From: CAZWCE01 sp964632505
GTDB taxonomy: Bacteria; Planctomycetota; Planctomycetia; Pirellulales; Thermoguttaceae
Reading direction: 5' to 3'
Assembly: GCA_964632505.1 (NCBI GenBank)
Contig: CAZWCE010000011.1
Span: 62,001 to 126,000 of the forward strand
Length of the DNA: 64,000 bases
Numbering within the stretch: the stretch's first letter is position 1; every line of letters begins with the position of its first letter. The notes beneath the pieces are model-generated. The model made no database searches, was not told where the DNA came from, and saw only the letters and a list, made by a program, of their open reading frames with translations. Below are positions 17,359 through 26,797 of the stretch, in pieces. Position numbers and translations under genes: made by a program.

Positions 17359-17618
17359 CGGGACTCCATCAGAGAATCAAAATCCGGTTCCCGATCCACC
17401 GGGAATACAAAACGCCGGCGCCGGGAATCGTCGGGGACGATATCGGGTGGACGCTTTTACGAAATTCGAGGCTCTCTGTCAATCCAGATTCACCGGCCCA
17501 TGCCCGAAAATGCCCGAGGAAGATCCCGCTTTTTCCAAGAAATGGAGCGTCTCCTCCCATTCAGGATGAGACATGTCGGCAGAGGAGAAACCAATGAGAA
17601 GCGACCAACGTCGGCGTG

Positions 17619-18362
17619 TCAAACCAGCGTTTCGCCGCAGATGAGCTCCATGATCCAGCGATTCAGATCCTTGAGCATTTGTTGGGAGAGTTCCTGAGCA
17701 CAAGGGTACTGCCGCACCGAAACCGACATACCGGCGGTATGGAAGAGTCGAAGATTCTGGCATGCCAGGGAAGGAGAAAATTCCTCGCTGTCACGGCCGA
17801 CGGCCATCATGGCCGGCAATTGTCGGGCCGATTCCCACCGACGCAAAAGATGTTGGTTGATCGGAACCCCTCCGCAGAGCGAAACTACGCCCGCGAACTG
17901 CTCCGGAAAACACATCGCGGTACGGAACGCCATCGTTCCTCCAGCGTCGAAACCGGCCAGGAAGATACGATCCGGCGCGATATGGCATCGTTGTTTCGCA
18001 CTGGCAATGCAGCGAAAGATCTCCCGCTCGGCGTGGTGCACTCCCTCCGGCGTCTGGGGCCAACCATAGCCGCCCTCTTCCAAGGGGATTCCCCGCGGGG
18101 CGACCGCCACATAATTCCGCATACTGATGACCGGCATGATGCGCATCAATTGCCGCTCGTCGTTGCGAGACGGCGTATGCAGCCATACCAGAAGGGGGTA
18201 CGCATACCCTGCTTCATAATGAAGCGGCGAAAAAAGAGTGTACGGTGAAGTTTCGTGAGCCGTTTCTCGAGACACCCTGGCAAAATCGAGCTCCAAGCCG
18301 AGCTCTTCGGAGACGGCGTCGGCGGAATCCAGATATTCGGGGGTCGCTTTGAAATGCTCCAT
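17619..18362 (-). CDS. Carboxylesterase/phospholipase-like alpha/beta hydrolase without the catalytic Ser and His
   Basis: 247 residues from the ATG at 18362, with a purine-rich AGAGAGAAG upstream. The fold is recognisable: YPLLVWLHTPSRNDER (oxyanion region), RIFLAGFDAGGTMAFRTA (nucleophile elbow), GVVSLCGGVP, AVGRDSEEF and a final YPCAQELSQQ segment before a Trp. Active members have G-F-S-x-G-G at the elbow and G-H-E near the end. Here the Ser is Asp and the His is Gln, so the protein should not act as an ordinary esterase. It is transcribed from a good promoter at 18424-18453. The next gene is the large TPR protein, 260 nt downstream. Confidence 0.75.
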   Translation of the reverse strand: MEHFKATPEYLDSADAVSEELGLELDFARVSRETAHETSPYTLFSPLHYEAGYAYPLLVWLHTPSRNDERQLMRIMPVISMRNYVAVAPRGIPLEEGGYGWPQTPEGVHHAEREIFRCIASAKQRCHIAPDRIFLAGFDAGGTMAFRTAMCFPEQFAGVVSLCGGVPINQHLLRRWESARQLPAMMAVGRDSEEFSPSLACQNLRLFHTAGMSVSVRQYPCAQELSQQMLKDLNRWIMELICGETLV

Positions 18363-18423
18363 CGTTCTTCTCTCTTGAAAAGGCTGCTCGCTTAGGATCG
18401 AATACCGACAATAGCTTGTACGC

Positions 18424-18453
18424 ACTATAGCCGAATTCGGTCGTTTGTGTCAA
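18424..18453 (-). promoter_or_regulatory. Sigma-70-type promoter of the degenerate esterase gene
   Basis: On the minus strand: TTGACA (perfect -35), 18 bp, TATAGT (5 of 6). GGC precedes the -10, as at other sites in this window. The predicted start is near 18417, about 55 nt before the ATG at 18362. Confidence 0.7.
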
Positions 18454-18593
18454 TCGATATTTCTTCTGACTCCTTTTCAAGAATTCCGCCACGTCCCAGC
18501 CACAGGAAACACCGTGACGGCCAAGGGAGATAAGGACGGACCGCGGGACCCGGGGCAAGAATTGAGGGGACCGGAAAGAAAAAAAGAAAACCA

Positions 18594-19541
18594 TTATCCG
18601 CCGAGAAGTTTCTCCATCGTAGCGACCGATTCTTTGACCGCGTCTACACTGTTGTTGAAGGCGATCTTTTCTTCCTCGCTCAACTCCAACTGAATGATCT
18701 TCCGTACTCCTTGGTCGCCAAGCAGGACCGGCACGCCGACGAAATACCCATCCACGCCGTATTCTTGCTCGCAATAGGCCGAACAAGGAACCAGACGTCG
18801 CTTATCGCGAACGATCGCCTCGACCATCTGGGCCGACGCCGCCGCCGGGGCGTAGTAGGCACTGCCGGTCTTCAGCAGCCCGACGATCTCCGCCCCCCCC
18901 TTTCGGGTCCGGTCGACGATTTCCAGGAGCCGTTCTGGAGCGATCAGCGTGGAAATGGGAATTCCTCCCACCGCCGCACAACTGGCCAACGGCACCATCG
19001 TGTCGCCGTGTCCGCCCAGAAGCATCGCCGACACATCCTCTACGCTCACCCCGAGTTCCATCGCGATGAACGTCCGGAAACGAGCCGTATCGAGCACCCC
19101 TGCCTGCCCCACGACCCGGTGCTTCGGAAAACCGGTCACTTGCCAAAGCCGATATGTCATTACATCGAGCGGATTACTCACCACGATCACCACCGCTTCG
19201 GGGCTCGTCCGGCGAAGTTGCTCGGCAACCGAGGTCACGATCTTTGCATTCGCCGCCACCAGGTCCTCTCGGCTCATCCCCGGCTTGCGGGGCTTGCCGG
19301 CCGTCACGACCACCACATCGCTCTCGGCGGTGTCTTCATATCGGGTCGTTCCCGTGATCTTCGCATCGAACCCGAAAATCGGAGAGGCTTGCATCAAATC
19401 GAGCGACTTGCCGGCGGGCATGTCTTCGGTTTCCGGAATATCCAACAGCACGACATCTCCCAATTCGGCCGCCGCGCACCAATGTGCCGTCGTCGCGCCG
19501 ACGTTCCCCGCTCCGATGATGCTGATCTTCGCTCGCTTCAT
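18594..19541 (-). CDS. mdh: Malate dehydrogenase (LDH-like type)
   Basis: 315 residues, the usual size for LDH-like bacterial Mdh. NAD-binding GAGNVGATTAHW lies at 10-21. The mobile loop contains GKPRKPGMSREDL, where the Arg pattern marks malate rather than lactate specificity. VSNPLDVMTYR and GGHGDTMVP (catalytic His) follow. It interconverts malate and oxaloacetate with NAD in the citric acid cycle. AGAGG sits 6 nt before the ATG. It stands alone, with more than 330 nt of spacer upstream. Confidence 0.96.
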   Translation of the reverse strand: MKRAKISIIGAGNVGATTAHWCAAAELGDVVLLDIPETEDMPAGKSLDLMQASPIFGFDAKITGTTRYEDTAESDVVVVTAGKPRKPGMSREDLVAANAKIVTSVAEQLRRTSPEAVVIVVSNPLDVMTYRLWQVTGFPKHRVVGQAGVLDTARFRTFIAMELGVSVEDVSAMLLGGHGDTMVPLASCAAVGGIPISTLIAPERLLEIVDRTRKGGAEIVGLLKTGSAYYAPAAASAQMVEAIVRDKRRLVPCSAYCEQEYGVDGYFVGVPVLLGDQGVRKIIQLELSEEEKIAFNNSVDAVKESVATMEKLLGG

Positions 19542-19875
19542 GTTCTACCTCTCTCACCCAACTTCTTATGGAGTATGCATTTACAGCAATGCCACATCCC
19601 GACGACCGCGCCGACGATGCAAGAGCCTTTCAGTATTTCCTCGACGACATTTCTCGTCAAGGGGGGAGAATCGCTCGCCGAGCGGATGCCCGAAGACCAA
19701 TCGATCCCACCGGCCGATCGAACCGGACCGTTGTCAAGGACCGTATTGGTTTTTTCAGGCTCGGCCCAGAAAAAGGTGGCGCAGGGCCTCAGAGAGGCAG
19801 ATGGGCGATTCGGTGACCGATGGAAGACGTTGCTTGTCTCGAAAGACGTCCCGGAAGGCCGAGACGACGGAAGAA
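19542..19875. promoter_or_regulatory. 334-bp spacer upstream of mdh
   Basis: No credible gene. On the minus strand a weak promoter for mdh can be drawn at 19632-19660 (TTGACG, 17 bp, AATACT). A TTGACA without a partner -10 lies further upstream. Confidence 0.25.
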
Positions 19876-21519
19876 TCACGACGATTTTGTATCGTCTTGC
19901 GGTGAATCGCCTTCCGCATCGCTGGAATCGAACGGCGCGATTTTTTCGGGCAGCGCATCGCGGCTCATCTTCCCCCGTCCACCTCGATACTCCACCGACG
20001 CGGTTCTTTTTCCTCGACCGAGCCGACGACGTACCACCCACCACAAAACCACCAGCACGGCCACGATCGCGATCGTGGTCTTCGGAGAGAAGAGCGGCTC
20101 GCCCTCCGCGCCTTCGCCGGGATGCCATCGGACACTGCGACCGATCAACAGAGGCGCGAACTGCCACGCCGTCTCCCTTGTTTGACCATTGGCCGGCTTT
20201 TCGATTTCATACATCCAAGACTTCAGAAAAAAACCGGCGACGGTCACCCGCTCGGCGTAATCGGAAGTCGTTCCCAGGGGCATCGATTCCGGCAAGTCCG
20301 CCAGACAAAAAACCAGGGGATTCCCTTGAGAATCGTCCGTAAAAAGATAGAGCTGGAAATAGCGATCGATGCCGTAACGCAATCGGATGTCCGCGTCTTC
20401 CACCTCCACCGGGAGCAAACGTTTGGCAATCCCTTCGAGCATCACCAACTCGCCTTTTTGCGTTTCCGGCCGATTGAACAGCGGCACCACCGAGAATCGT
20501 CCTCCCGGCACTTCTTCGAGCTTTTCTCGGGTAAGATCGCGCAAATCGCCGGGGCCGAGCCGACGCATCGCCGCAAGCATCGAATAGAATGCTTCCCGAT
20601 CTTCATGCACGAGTCGGAGGGAGCGGCCATCCACGTTGCTCCCCTTCTCGTCCACACCTTCTTGGGCATCTTCACGAAGATCCGAAAGCGAAGCGACCTT
20701 CACCTCCGCCAAGTCGCGCAAGTCGACCCCCAATTTCGCCAGAAAGGAACCTCGGGGATACAGCCCCAGTTCGGGACTGACAAACAAAGGCACTTCACGC
20801 GCGAGGTTCACTTCCTGCTCGTCTCCGCCGGGAGGTTCGGGAAAAACGGCGGACAGAACGATCGTTCGAAAGAAGACCCCTAATCCGATATGACGATGCA
20901 GCCGGCCGATATCGGGTTCATCCGCATCGAGGAAAAACCCCTTCGGCACGCAAACCGCCACGACAGGCGGACCGTTCATGGCAGAGGCCCGCACTTCGGG
21001 AATTTCATCGCCGGAATAGTTCGCGTACCCGACCGGAAGCGGTTCCGGCTCGGTCGCAAGCGACATCAACACGACTTCGAAGCCTCCCTCCGGCTCGGCG
21101 GCAAAAGGGAGCACCACCTCTCCCAACGGAGCCTGCCCATGAAGCAGGAACATCTCTCCTCGAAGGTTCTCCGGTTCCTCAAGCATGGTATCGTAGGGGA
21201 ATCGGGGACTCGCCCGACCTACCTGGAACGAGAGAGGAACCTTCCCACGAAGTGAATCGAGAAATCGGGAGATCATGTTCCGCTGCGCGGCGGTCAGCGC
21301 GGCCTCATCTTGGATCGATGCCCACTCTTGGGGAGTGATTTGCAACAAATCCCGCACCAGCGGGGCCCCGAACGACTCCACGACCTCCACTTCCCGAGAA
21401 GCGCTCTCGGCAGCGTTCGACGAAGCGGGATCAACGTCTTCCGGATGGGCGGAGCGAATCACGGCCCCCCCCATCCCCAAAAGAATCAGAAAAGCCATCG
21501 TCGTGAAAATCATTTTCAT
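19876..21519 (-). CDS. Envelope protein with two copies of a planctomycete domain, C-terminal anchor
   Basis: 547 residues from the ATG at 21519, which begins a clear signal peptide (MKMIFTTMAFLILLGMGGAV); the longer frame upstream is not needed. A second hydrophobic helix near 465-485 (TIAIVAVLVVLWWVV) anchors the C-terminus. Between them lie two related units of about 180 residues. Each has a helical start, a strand like RGEMFLLHG or KGELVMLEG, a central hydrophobic pair, and GVFFR or GFFLK near its end. The neighbouring gene has one more copy. The pattern suggests an OB-like beta domain, but I do not recognise the family and assign no function. Confidence 0.7.
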   Translation of the reverse strand: MKMIFTTMAFLILLGMGGAVIRSAHPEDVDPASSNAAESASREVEVVESFGAPLVRDLLQITPQEWASIQDEAALTAAQRNMISRFLDSLRGKVPLSFQVGRASPRFPYDTMLEEPENLRGEMFLLHGQAPLGEVVLPFAAEPEGGFEVVLMSLATEPEPLPVGYANYSGDEIPEVRASAMNGPPVVAVCVPKGFFLDADEPDIGRLHRHIGLGVFFRTIVLSAVFPEPPGGDEQEVNLAREVPLFVSPELGLYPRGSFLAKLGVDLRDLAEVKVASLSDLREDAQEGVDEKGSNVDGRSLRLVHEDREAFYSMLAAMRRLGPGDLRDLTREKLEEVPGGRFSVVPLFNRPETQKGELVMLEGIAKRLLPVEVEDADIRLRYGIDRYFQLYLFTDDSQGNPLVFCLADLPESMPLGTTSDYAERVTVAGFFLKSWMYEIEKPANGQTRETAWQFAPLLIGRSVRWHPGEGAEGEPLFSPKTTIAIVAVLVVLWWVVRRRLGRGKRTASVEYRGGRGKMSRDALPEKIAPFDSSDAEGDSPQDDTKSS

Positions 21520-21686
21520 CGAATCAGGGTCCTTTCGGTCATTACGAGCCTTGTCGTTTTGGGAACAGATCGCTATGGAATCTCGGGGCCAAATGAAAAG
21601 ACGCCCTCTCCGCCGGAGATTCGGGGCGTCTTGAAAATTGCTGTTTGCCGCCGGTCGCACTGCCGGGCCGGCGACGGCATCGGATC

Positions 21687-22757
21687 TTAGGGATGATCGA
21701 CGATTTGCATCTCGGCTTCCTTTTCTCCCTCAGCCGGCGTATCGCGATTCTCCACGTCCGCCTCGCCCGAGACGGTGTCCCCGGATGATGGAATCTCCTC
21801 GGGCTTTTCGGCTTCCGTTTTTCGGGACGCCTCCGTCTCGAAGGGTTTTTCCCCCGGAACGCGAAGAAGAATGCGCACCATCAATACGAAACCTCCCACC
21901 AGAATACCAGCAAGGAGGAAGATCCAAAAGACCTGTCCGGCGGAAAAGCGCGTGCTCGTTTCCGAAGGCAACGTCTCGAGGATTCGAACTTTTTTCGCCA
22001 AAATGACGGGGGTCTGCAGAACCCGATCGTCCTTGGCAAATGCCCTGCGTTTGAAGAAAATGCCCGTCGCTTCGATCGGCTTCTCCTTGGCGTCCTCGGA
22101 ACGCAACAACTCGGGGACCTCCATCGCGCAAACATTCATCGCCAACTCGCCTTGACACTGGGGAACCATCCACACTTCGTAATAATAACGCATGCCGATT
22201 TCGTTCGGCCCACAGGGAACCTTCCGACAAAGCACCATGCGTCCCCGAACGGTGACGACCTTCCCTCGATATTCCTCCGGGGCGTCGTTGAGCATTTCGG
22301 GGAGCACCGGGCCGATGGAAGCTTTTTGCAGTATCCCCTGAGGAGTCGCGCTGAGAAGCGAAAAAATATGGAACCAGGCATGGACCTCTTGCAGACGACG
22401 CAGAGGCGTATCGTCTTCGACGGACTTCAGGCTCTCCTGATGCAGACTCGAGATGATGCCGTTGCCGTGCTCTTTCGCCTCCGAGTCCCCGGCCGAATCC
22501 TCCTCCTCGTTTTCCCGGTTCCCCCAACCATCTCCCTTGCCCGATGAAGAACGCGGCGAACTGGTCGGAGAAACCTCTTCCAAAGCCACCACTTCCTTGG
22601 TCGGCTTCGAGCTGGGCGACGTCCGGCTCAGATAGTAAAAGAAGCCGAACAGCAATGTCAAAGAGGCGGCCAGCGCGATGGCGCCGTACTGGAGCCTCTT
22701 ATCCTCCCTATCCTTCTTGGATTCGCTTTTCTTGTGATCCGTTTTTTCTTCACGCAT
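21687..22757 (-). CDS. Membrane protein with one copy of the same domain
   Basis: 356 residues from the ATG at 22757, chosen because GGGGAAAGG lies just upstream. A basic cytoplasmic start is followed by a transmembrane helix (YGAIALAASLTLLFGFFYYL). Then come a Ser/Glu-rich linker and one domain at about 115-250 with YRGKVVTVRGRMVLCRK, MRYYYEVWMVPQ and ATGIFFKRR. A second helix lies near 275-298 and the tail is acidic. The domain aligns with the two in the downstream gene, so the pair probably acts together. The function is unknown. Confidence 0.7.
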   Translation of the reverse strand: MREEKTDHKKSESKKDREDKRLQYGAIALAASLTLLFGFFYYLSRTSPSSKPTKEVVALEEVSPTSSPRSSSGKGDGWGNRENEEEDSAGDSEAKEHGNGIISSLHQESLKSVEDDTPLRRLQEVHAWFHIFSLLSATPQGILQKASIGPVLPEMLNDAPEEYRGKVVTVRGRMVLCRKVPCGPNEIGMRYYYEVWMVPQCQGELAMNVCAMEVPELLRSEDAKEKPIEATGIFFKRRAFAKDDRVLQTPVILAKKVRILETLPSETSTRFSAGQVFWIFLLAGILVGGFVLMVRILLRVPGEKPFETEASRKTEAEKPEEIPSSGDTVSGEADVENRDTPAEGEKEAEMQIVDHP

Positions 22758-23625
22758 CGCCTTTCCCCTTTTGATGGATGACCTGTTCGCCTTTTTTGGG
22801 TTCGAGAACCAATCCTGTTGTTTCCCGATCAACCATAAGAGCGAAGGAGCGACTGGGCCTCGGGTTCACTGAAAACCGGTGGGAAGTGCATCCTTCTCGA
22901 TCGGAACCATGCACGGGAGCAAACCGTCAACCGGATCGTATGATTCAATTGTATAAAACTATCAAGGAGCAACCCGTCGTTGCTTGTGAAGGCTCCGGCC
23001 CGATACCGCAAGACGCCTTTTTGGAAGAGCCACGCCCATGGCACCTTTCTCCGTGGAAATCGTAAAACTCCGTTCTTCGGAAACCTTCACATGTTCAGCT
23101 TGTGAAATCCCCCGAATTGCAACACGGGTTGTTTTTTTAACCCCCGAATCCAAATACAGAGCGTATAATAACTTAGAAGATGGTAACCTTTTAGATCCTC
23201 CAATATTTCGAAAATACCACCAAAACCCCCCGGCCAGAGAAGCGGCACCTTCCGATCGTATCGATGATCCTGTTTTTCCGTAGAGGTGAAGCCTGAGTGA
23301 AGAAAAAAATCACTCCTTCGACCACTTTTTGGAACCAGGAAACAGCGCCGGCTTCGATGTTGTATGCAGGCGGAAACCGGTAAGACGGACGACGCTTGCG
23401 GCTTTCGGTTGAAAAAAGCCCCCTTTCGCCGACATTTGTCGGCCTCGGAATGTCTCGATTCCTTTCCTTTTTCGAATCGAATCGATACAATGACATTTCG
23501 ACCCGAGCCTCGAACACGCCGGACCGAGGAGGATCGGCGGCTTTTCCCATGGCGATCATGAATCGGAGACGCGGTATCGCCGCCGGGAAGGTAACACGTT
23601 CACCGATCTCCCATCCTTTTCGCTA
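22758..23625. other. Gene-free divergent region
   Basis: About 870 bp between the divergent envelope genes, with no convincing protein gene. It holds perfect hairpins: AGCAAC/GTTGCT at 22968-22984 and GCCGAC/GTCGGC at 23428-23443. A CAAC/GTTG hairpin with a T7 run near 23120-23138 could be a weak plus-strand terminator. A TATAAT at 23164-23169 has no -35 partner. Confidence 0.4.
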
Positions 23626-23655
23626 TTCACGAGGACTCGATCATTTCGGTAGAAT
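23626..23655 (+). promoter_or_regulatory. Promoter of the secreted TPR gene
   Basis: TTCACG, 18 bp, TAGAAT, with CGG before the -10. The predicted start is near 23662, ~28 nt before the chosen ATG at 23690. This supports starting the gene there and not at the upstream in-frame codons. Confidence 0.5.
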
Positions 23656-23689
23656 CTTTCCTCGAACCCATTCACGCGGCTGCCTCCCC

Positions 23690-26600
23690 ATGAAGAAGAA
23701 TCGCGATTCCCGTTCGTACCTCGATTTCTTTCCGGCAACCTTCGTTTTCCTTGTGGTGATGCTGGTGGGCGCGGCTTCGCCGCAACCGGTCCCTGGAGGC
23801 GAGCCTCGCTGGGAAGACTTCCTCGAGGGGCTCAAGCAACGCCACTATTTCGACACGGCGATCGAATACCTCGAATCGCTGCGCGACCATCCCCGCTGCC
23901 CCGACGAGCTGTCGGAGGTCCTCGATTACGAAATCGGGACCGTGCACATCGAAGCGCTCGCTTCAGGGAGCCCCTTCCTGCCTCGTTCGCAACATCTGGA
24001 AAAGAGTCGCCGCGCGATCCGAGAATTCCTTCGGGAATCGCCTGAGCATCCGGAAGCCTTTTCGGCGAATGTGATGCTGGGAAAAATTTTAGTGGAAGAA
24101 GGCAACTTCGCGCTGGCCAAGAGCGAGATGGAATCGACCCTCGAGGAGGAAACCCTATCCTTGCGAAAAGAGGCACGCGACTACTTCGAGCAAGCGGGCG
24201 GCTATTTCGAAGCAGCGCTGGAACTGGCCCGGACGAAATCAAAAGAGTTGGAAGACACGCCGGGTCCGGAGAAGGACCTGGCGAACGCCCGTTTCCTGGA
24301 TATGAAGATCCAACTCGCGACGCTGGAAAAGCAAATCGGCAAGACGTTCGAAAAAGGGAGCGACGAATACAGAAGTCGTCTTCGCCGGGCGGCCGAAACA
24401 CTGCACGACATTTTCGTGACCTACAAAAAATGGACCGGCAGCCTCAATGCACGATTCCTGGAAGCCGAAACCTATTATGAACTCGGCCAAATGGAGAAAG
24501 CCCGCGAGATCCTCCTGGAACTGAACACCCTTCCACAACAACCGGCGTTTTTCGATCTGAAGACCGACTCGCTCATTTTGATGCTCAAGCTCGCGCTGGA
24601 GGGGGACCTGGAGGACTACACGGACGGCCTCGAGCGCGTGGCCAAGTGGGAAGATGCCATCCCCTTGCGCCTGCAAAACAAACCCAGCGGTCTTCACATT
24701 CACCTGATGGCGGCCAAGCTCGCTCTGGCCCGCGCGAAGGCGCTCGGCAGCGACCATCGCGATCACCAGCGCATGCGGAGCGAGGCCCACGATCATCTCG
24801 ATTTCATCATCCGCTTTCGCAGTCCCTATCGCCGCGAGGCCTCGGACCTTCTGGCCGAACATTTCAAAAGAGGCGATACCGAACTGGAAACGCCGGAAGA
24901 TTATTTCCAGGCACGCGATTTGGCCGACCGGCATTGGGGCGAGTTCATCGCCGCGGCGACACGGCAGCAAGATGCGACCGATTCGCAGGACAAGAAGGAA
25001 ACCCGACGCAAACTGGAATTCGCCGCCGAGGACACCGTCTATTACACCGAGCTCGCCATCGCCCTTCGGGAATCCGACACTCCGATCGAGGAGATCAACG
25101 ATTTGCGGTTGCGTCTGGCCTCGCTCTTCTGGACCCTGGAGCGGTACCACGATGCCGCCGTATTGGGGGAATTTTTGGCCCGAAGGTATGCCGACTCCCC
25201 CAACGCTTCGAAGGCGGCGGAAATCGCGCTGACCGCCTATCGCAAACTATTCCTTGCCGCCCGACAGGCACGAGAAAGCACCGACTCCGAGATGGAACAT
25301 CTCGCTTCCGTGGCCGAATACATCGCCACGCGATGGCCCCGAAGTCCCCAGGCGGAACAGGCCTGGTTGATGCGGATCGATTCGGTCATCGACCGGGGAA
25401 ATCCCCAAAAAGCGAAGGCCTTGCTCGAACGGATTCCCGAAAATTCTCCCGAACGGGCGACCGCTCAGCTCCGGTTGGGGCAATCGCTCTGGAGCGCCTA
25501 CGCCAAGGACGCCGCCAAGGAAGAAGAATCCCGCCCGAGCCAACAAGAGCTCGATCAAATGATCTCCACCGCCAAGGAAGCGCTGGAAAGCGGGATCGCC
25601 GAATCGCTCCGCCGTCTGGAAGAGGGCGGCTCCCCCGATTACCTCATGGTCTACTCCGCCCTTTCCCTGGCGCAGTTGCAGTTGAATACCGGCAACCCCA
25701 GCGAGGCGATCCGATGGTTGACCCAAGAGCAGATCGGTCCCCTTGCGCTCATCGAGAAAGATTCCGGCATCACCCGGAAAGAAGAGTTCCAAATCACCGC
25801 CTACATCACGGCACTTCGCGCCTACGTGGGCGCGCAGAAGCTCGACCGGGCCGAGGCGATCATGGACAAGCTCGAGTCGCTCGTCCGCCGGGGAAGCGGC
25901 GATTCTCAGAAACGTCTCACCGAAATCTACATTTTACTCGGCAAACAGCTCGAGGAACGACTCACGCGGCTCGACAACGAAGGCAAAAAGGAAGAGATTC
26001 AAAAGGTCTCCCAGGGTTTCGAGACCTTCCTGCAGAAAATCTCGCAGCGAGAGAAGGGCAACACCTTCCATTCGCTCTACTGGGTCGCCGAAACGTTCTA
26101 CCGGCTCGGCTCGGGCGTGGACCACTCGCTCGGGAGCACTCCGCCGGAAGCGGTCCGCTACTACAAGCAGGCCGCCTCGACCTACATCAAAATGCTGCGT
26201 AAGATCAAGGAGGATCCCGATTGGGCTCCCGAAAACGCTCGGAACACCCTCTCCCTCCGCTTGGCCACCTGCCTGAGCGCCATGCAGCAGTACATGAGCG
26301 CGATCAAACTGCTGGTGAGTCTCCTGGAGGAGAACGAGAACCGGGTGGATGTACAGATCCAGGCCGCTCGAACCTATCAGGACTGGGGAAGCGAATCGCC
26401 GGAATACTATGTCAAGGCGATCCTCGGCGGACAGGAGCGCCAAGGGCGTCATCTCATCTGGGGATGGAACGGCATCGCACGGCGAGTCCAGGGACGCGAA
26501 GATTACCGCGACCTCTACTTCGAGGCGATCTATCACCGGATCTTGTGCCGCGTGCAACTGGCGAAATCCAAGTCCGGCGAAGAACAGACCAAACTGCTCC

Positions 26601-26797
26601 ACCAGGCGGAGACCGAGCTGAAACGCATCCATCGACTTTACCCGAACATGGGCGGACCGGAATGGTTCGTCACCTTCGACAATCTCCTAAAGAACATCCG
26701 CACCTTTTTGGGCCAGAGCAACCCGCCGGGCCTGAAGAAATCGGAAGAATCGAATCTATCCTTCATTTCCATCCGCTCGGAGCATCGCCGATCATGA
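23690..26797 (+). CDS. Large secreted TPR protein
   Basis: 1035 residues from the ATG at 23690, which opens a signal peptide (hydrophobic FFPATFVFLVVMLVGAASPQ). The rest is alpha-helical with TPR-like pairs throughout, for example ARFLEAETYYELGQMEKARE and YTELAIALRESDTPIEE. No catalytic motif is visible. Its TGA overlaps the next ATG (ATGA), so the two proteins should be made together. With the downstream ExbB/ExbD genes it may form an envelope complex; that link is inferred from gene order only. Confidence 0.75.
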   Translation: MKKNRDSRSYLDFFPATFVFLVVMLVGAASPQPVPGGEPRWEDFLEGLKQRHYFDTAIEYLESLRDHPRCPDELSEVLDYEIGTVHIEALASGSPFLPRSQHLEKSRRAIREFLRESPEHPEAFSANVMLGKILVEEGNFALAKSEMESTLEEETLSLRKEARDYFEQAGGYFEAALELARTKSKELEDTPGPEKDLANARFLDMKIQLATLEKQIGKTFEKGSDEYRSRLRRAAETLHDIFVTYKKWTGSLNARFLEAETYYELGQMEKAREILLELNTLPQQPAFFDLKTDSLILMLKLALEGDLEDYTDGLERVAKWEDAIPLRLQNKPSGLHIHLMAAKLALARAKALGSDHRDHQRMRSEAHDHLDFIIRFRSPYRREASDLLAEHFKRGDTELETPEDYFQARDLADRHWGEFIAAATRQQDATDSQDKKETRRKLEFAAEDTVYYTELAIALRESDTPIEEINDLRLRLASLFWTLERYHDAAVLGEFLARRYADSPNASKAAEIALTAYRKLFLAARQARESTDSEMEHLASVAEYIATRWPRSPQAEQAWLMRIDSVIDRGNPQKAKALLERIPENSPERATAQLRLGQSLWSAYAKDAAKEEESRPSQQELDQMISTAKEALESGIAESLRRLEEGGSPDYLMVYSALSLAQLQLNTGNPSEAIRWLTQEQIGPLALIEKDSGITRKEEFQITAYITALRAYVGAQKLDRAEAIMDKLESLVRRGSGDSQKRLTEIYILLGKQLEERLTRLDNEGKKEEIQKVSQGFETFLQKISQREKGNTFHSLYWVAETFYRLGSGVDHSLGSTPPEAVRYYKQAASTYIKMLRKIKEDPDWAPENARNTLSLRLATCLSAMQQYMSAIKLLVSLLEENENRVDVQIQAARTYQDWGSESPEYYVKAILGGQERQGRHLIWGWNGIARRVQGREDYRDLYFEAIYHRILCRVQLAKSKSGEEQTKLLHQAETELKRIHRLYPNMGGPEWFVTFDNLLKNIRTFLGQSNPPGLKKSEESNLSFISIRSEHRRS

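Noticed and set aside
26221..26793. Extended start of the SH3-like/TPR gene inside the preceding gene
   Set aside because: The upstream part is an out-of-frame shadow of the larger TPR gene; the signal peptide begins at 26794 with an ATGA overlap.
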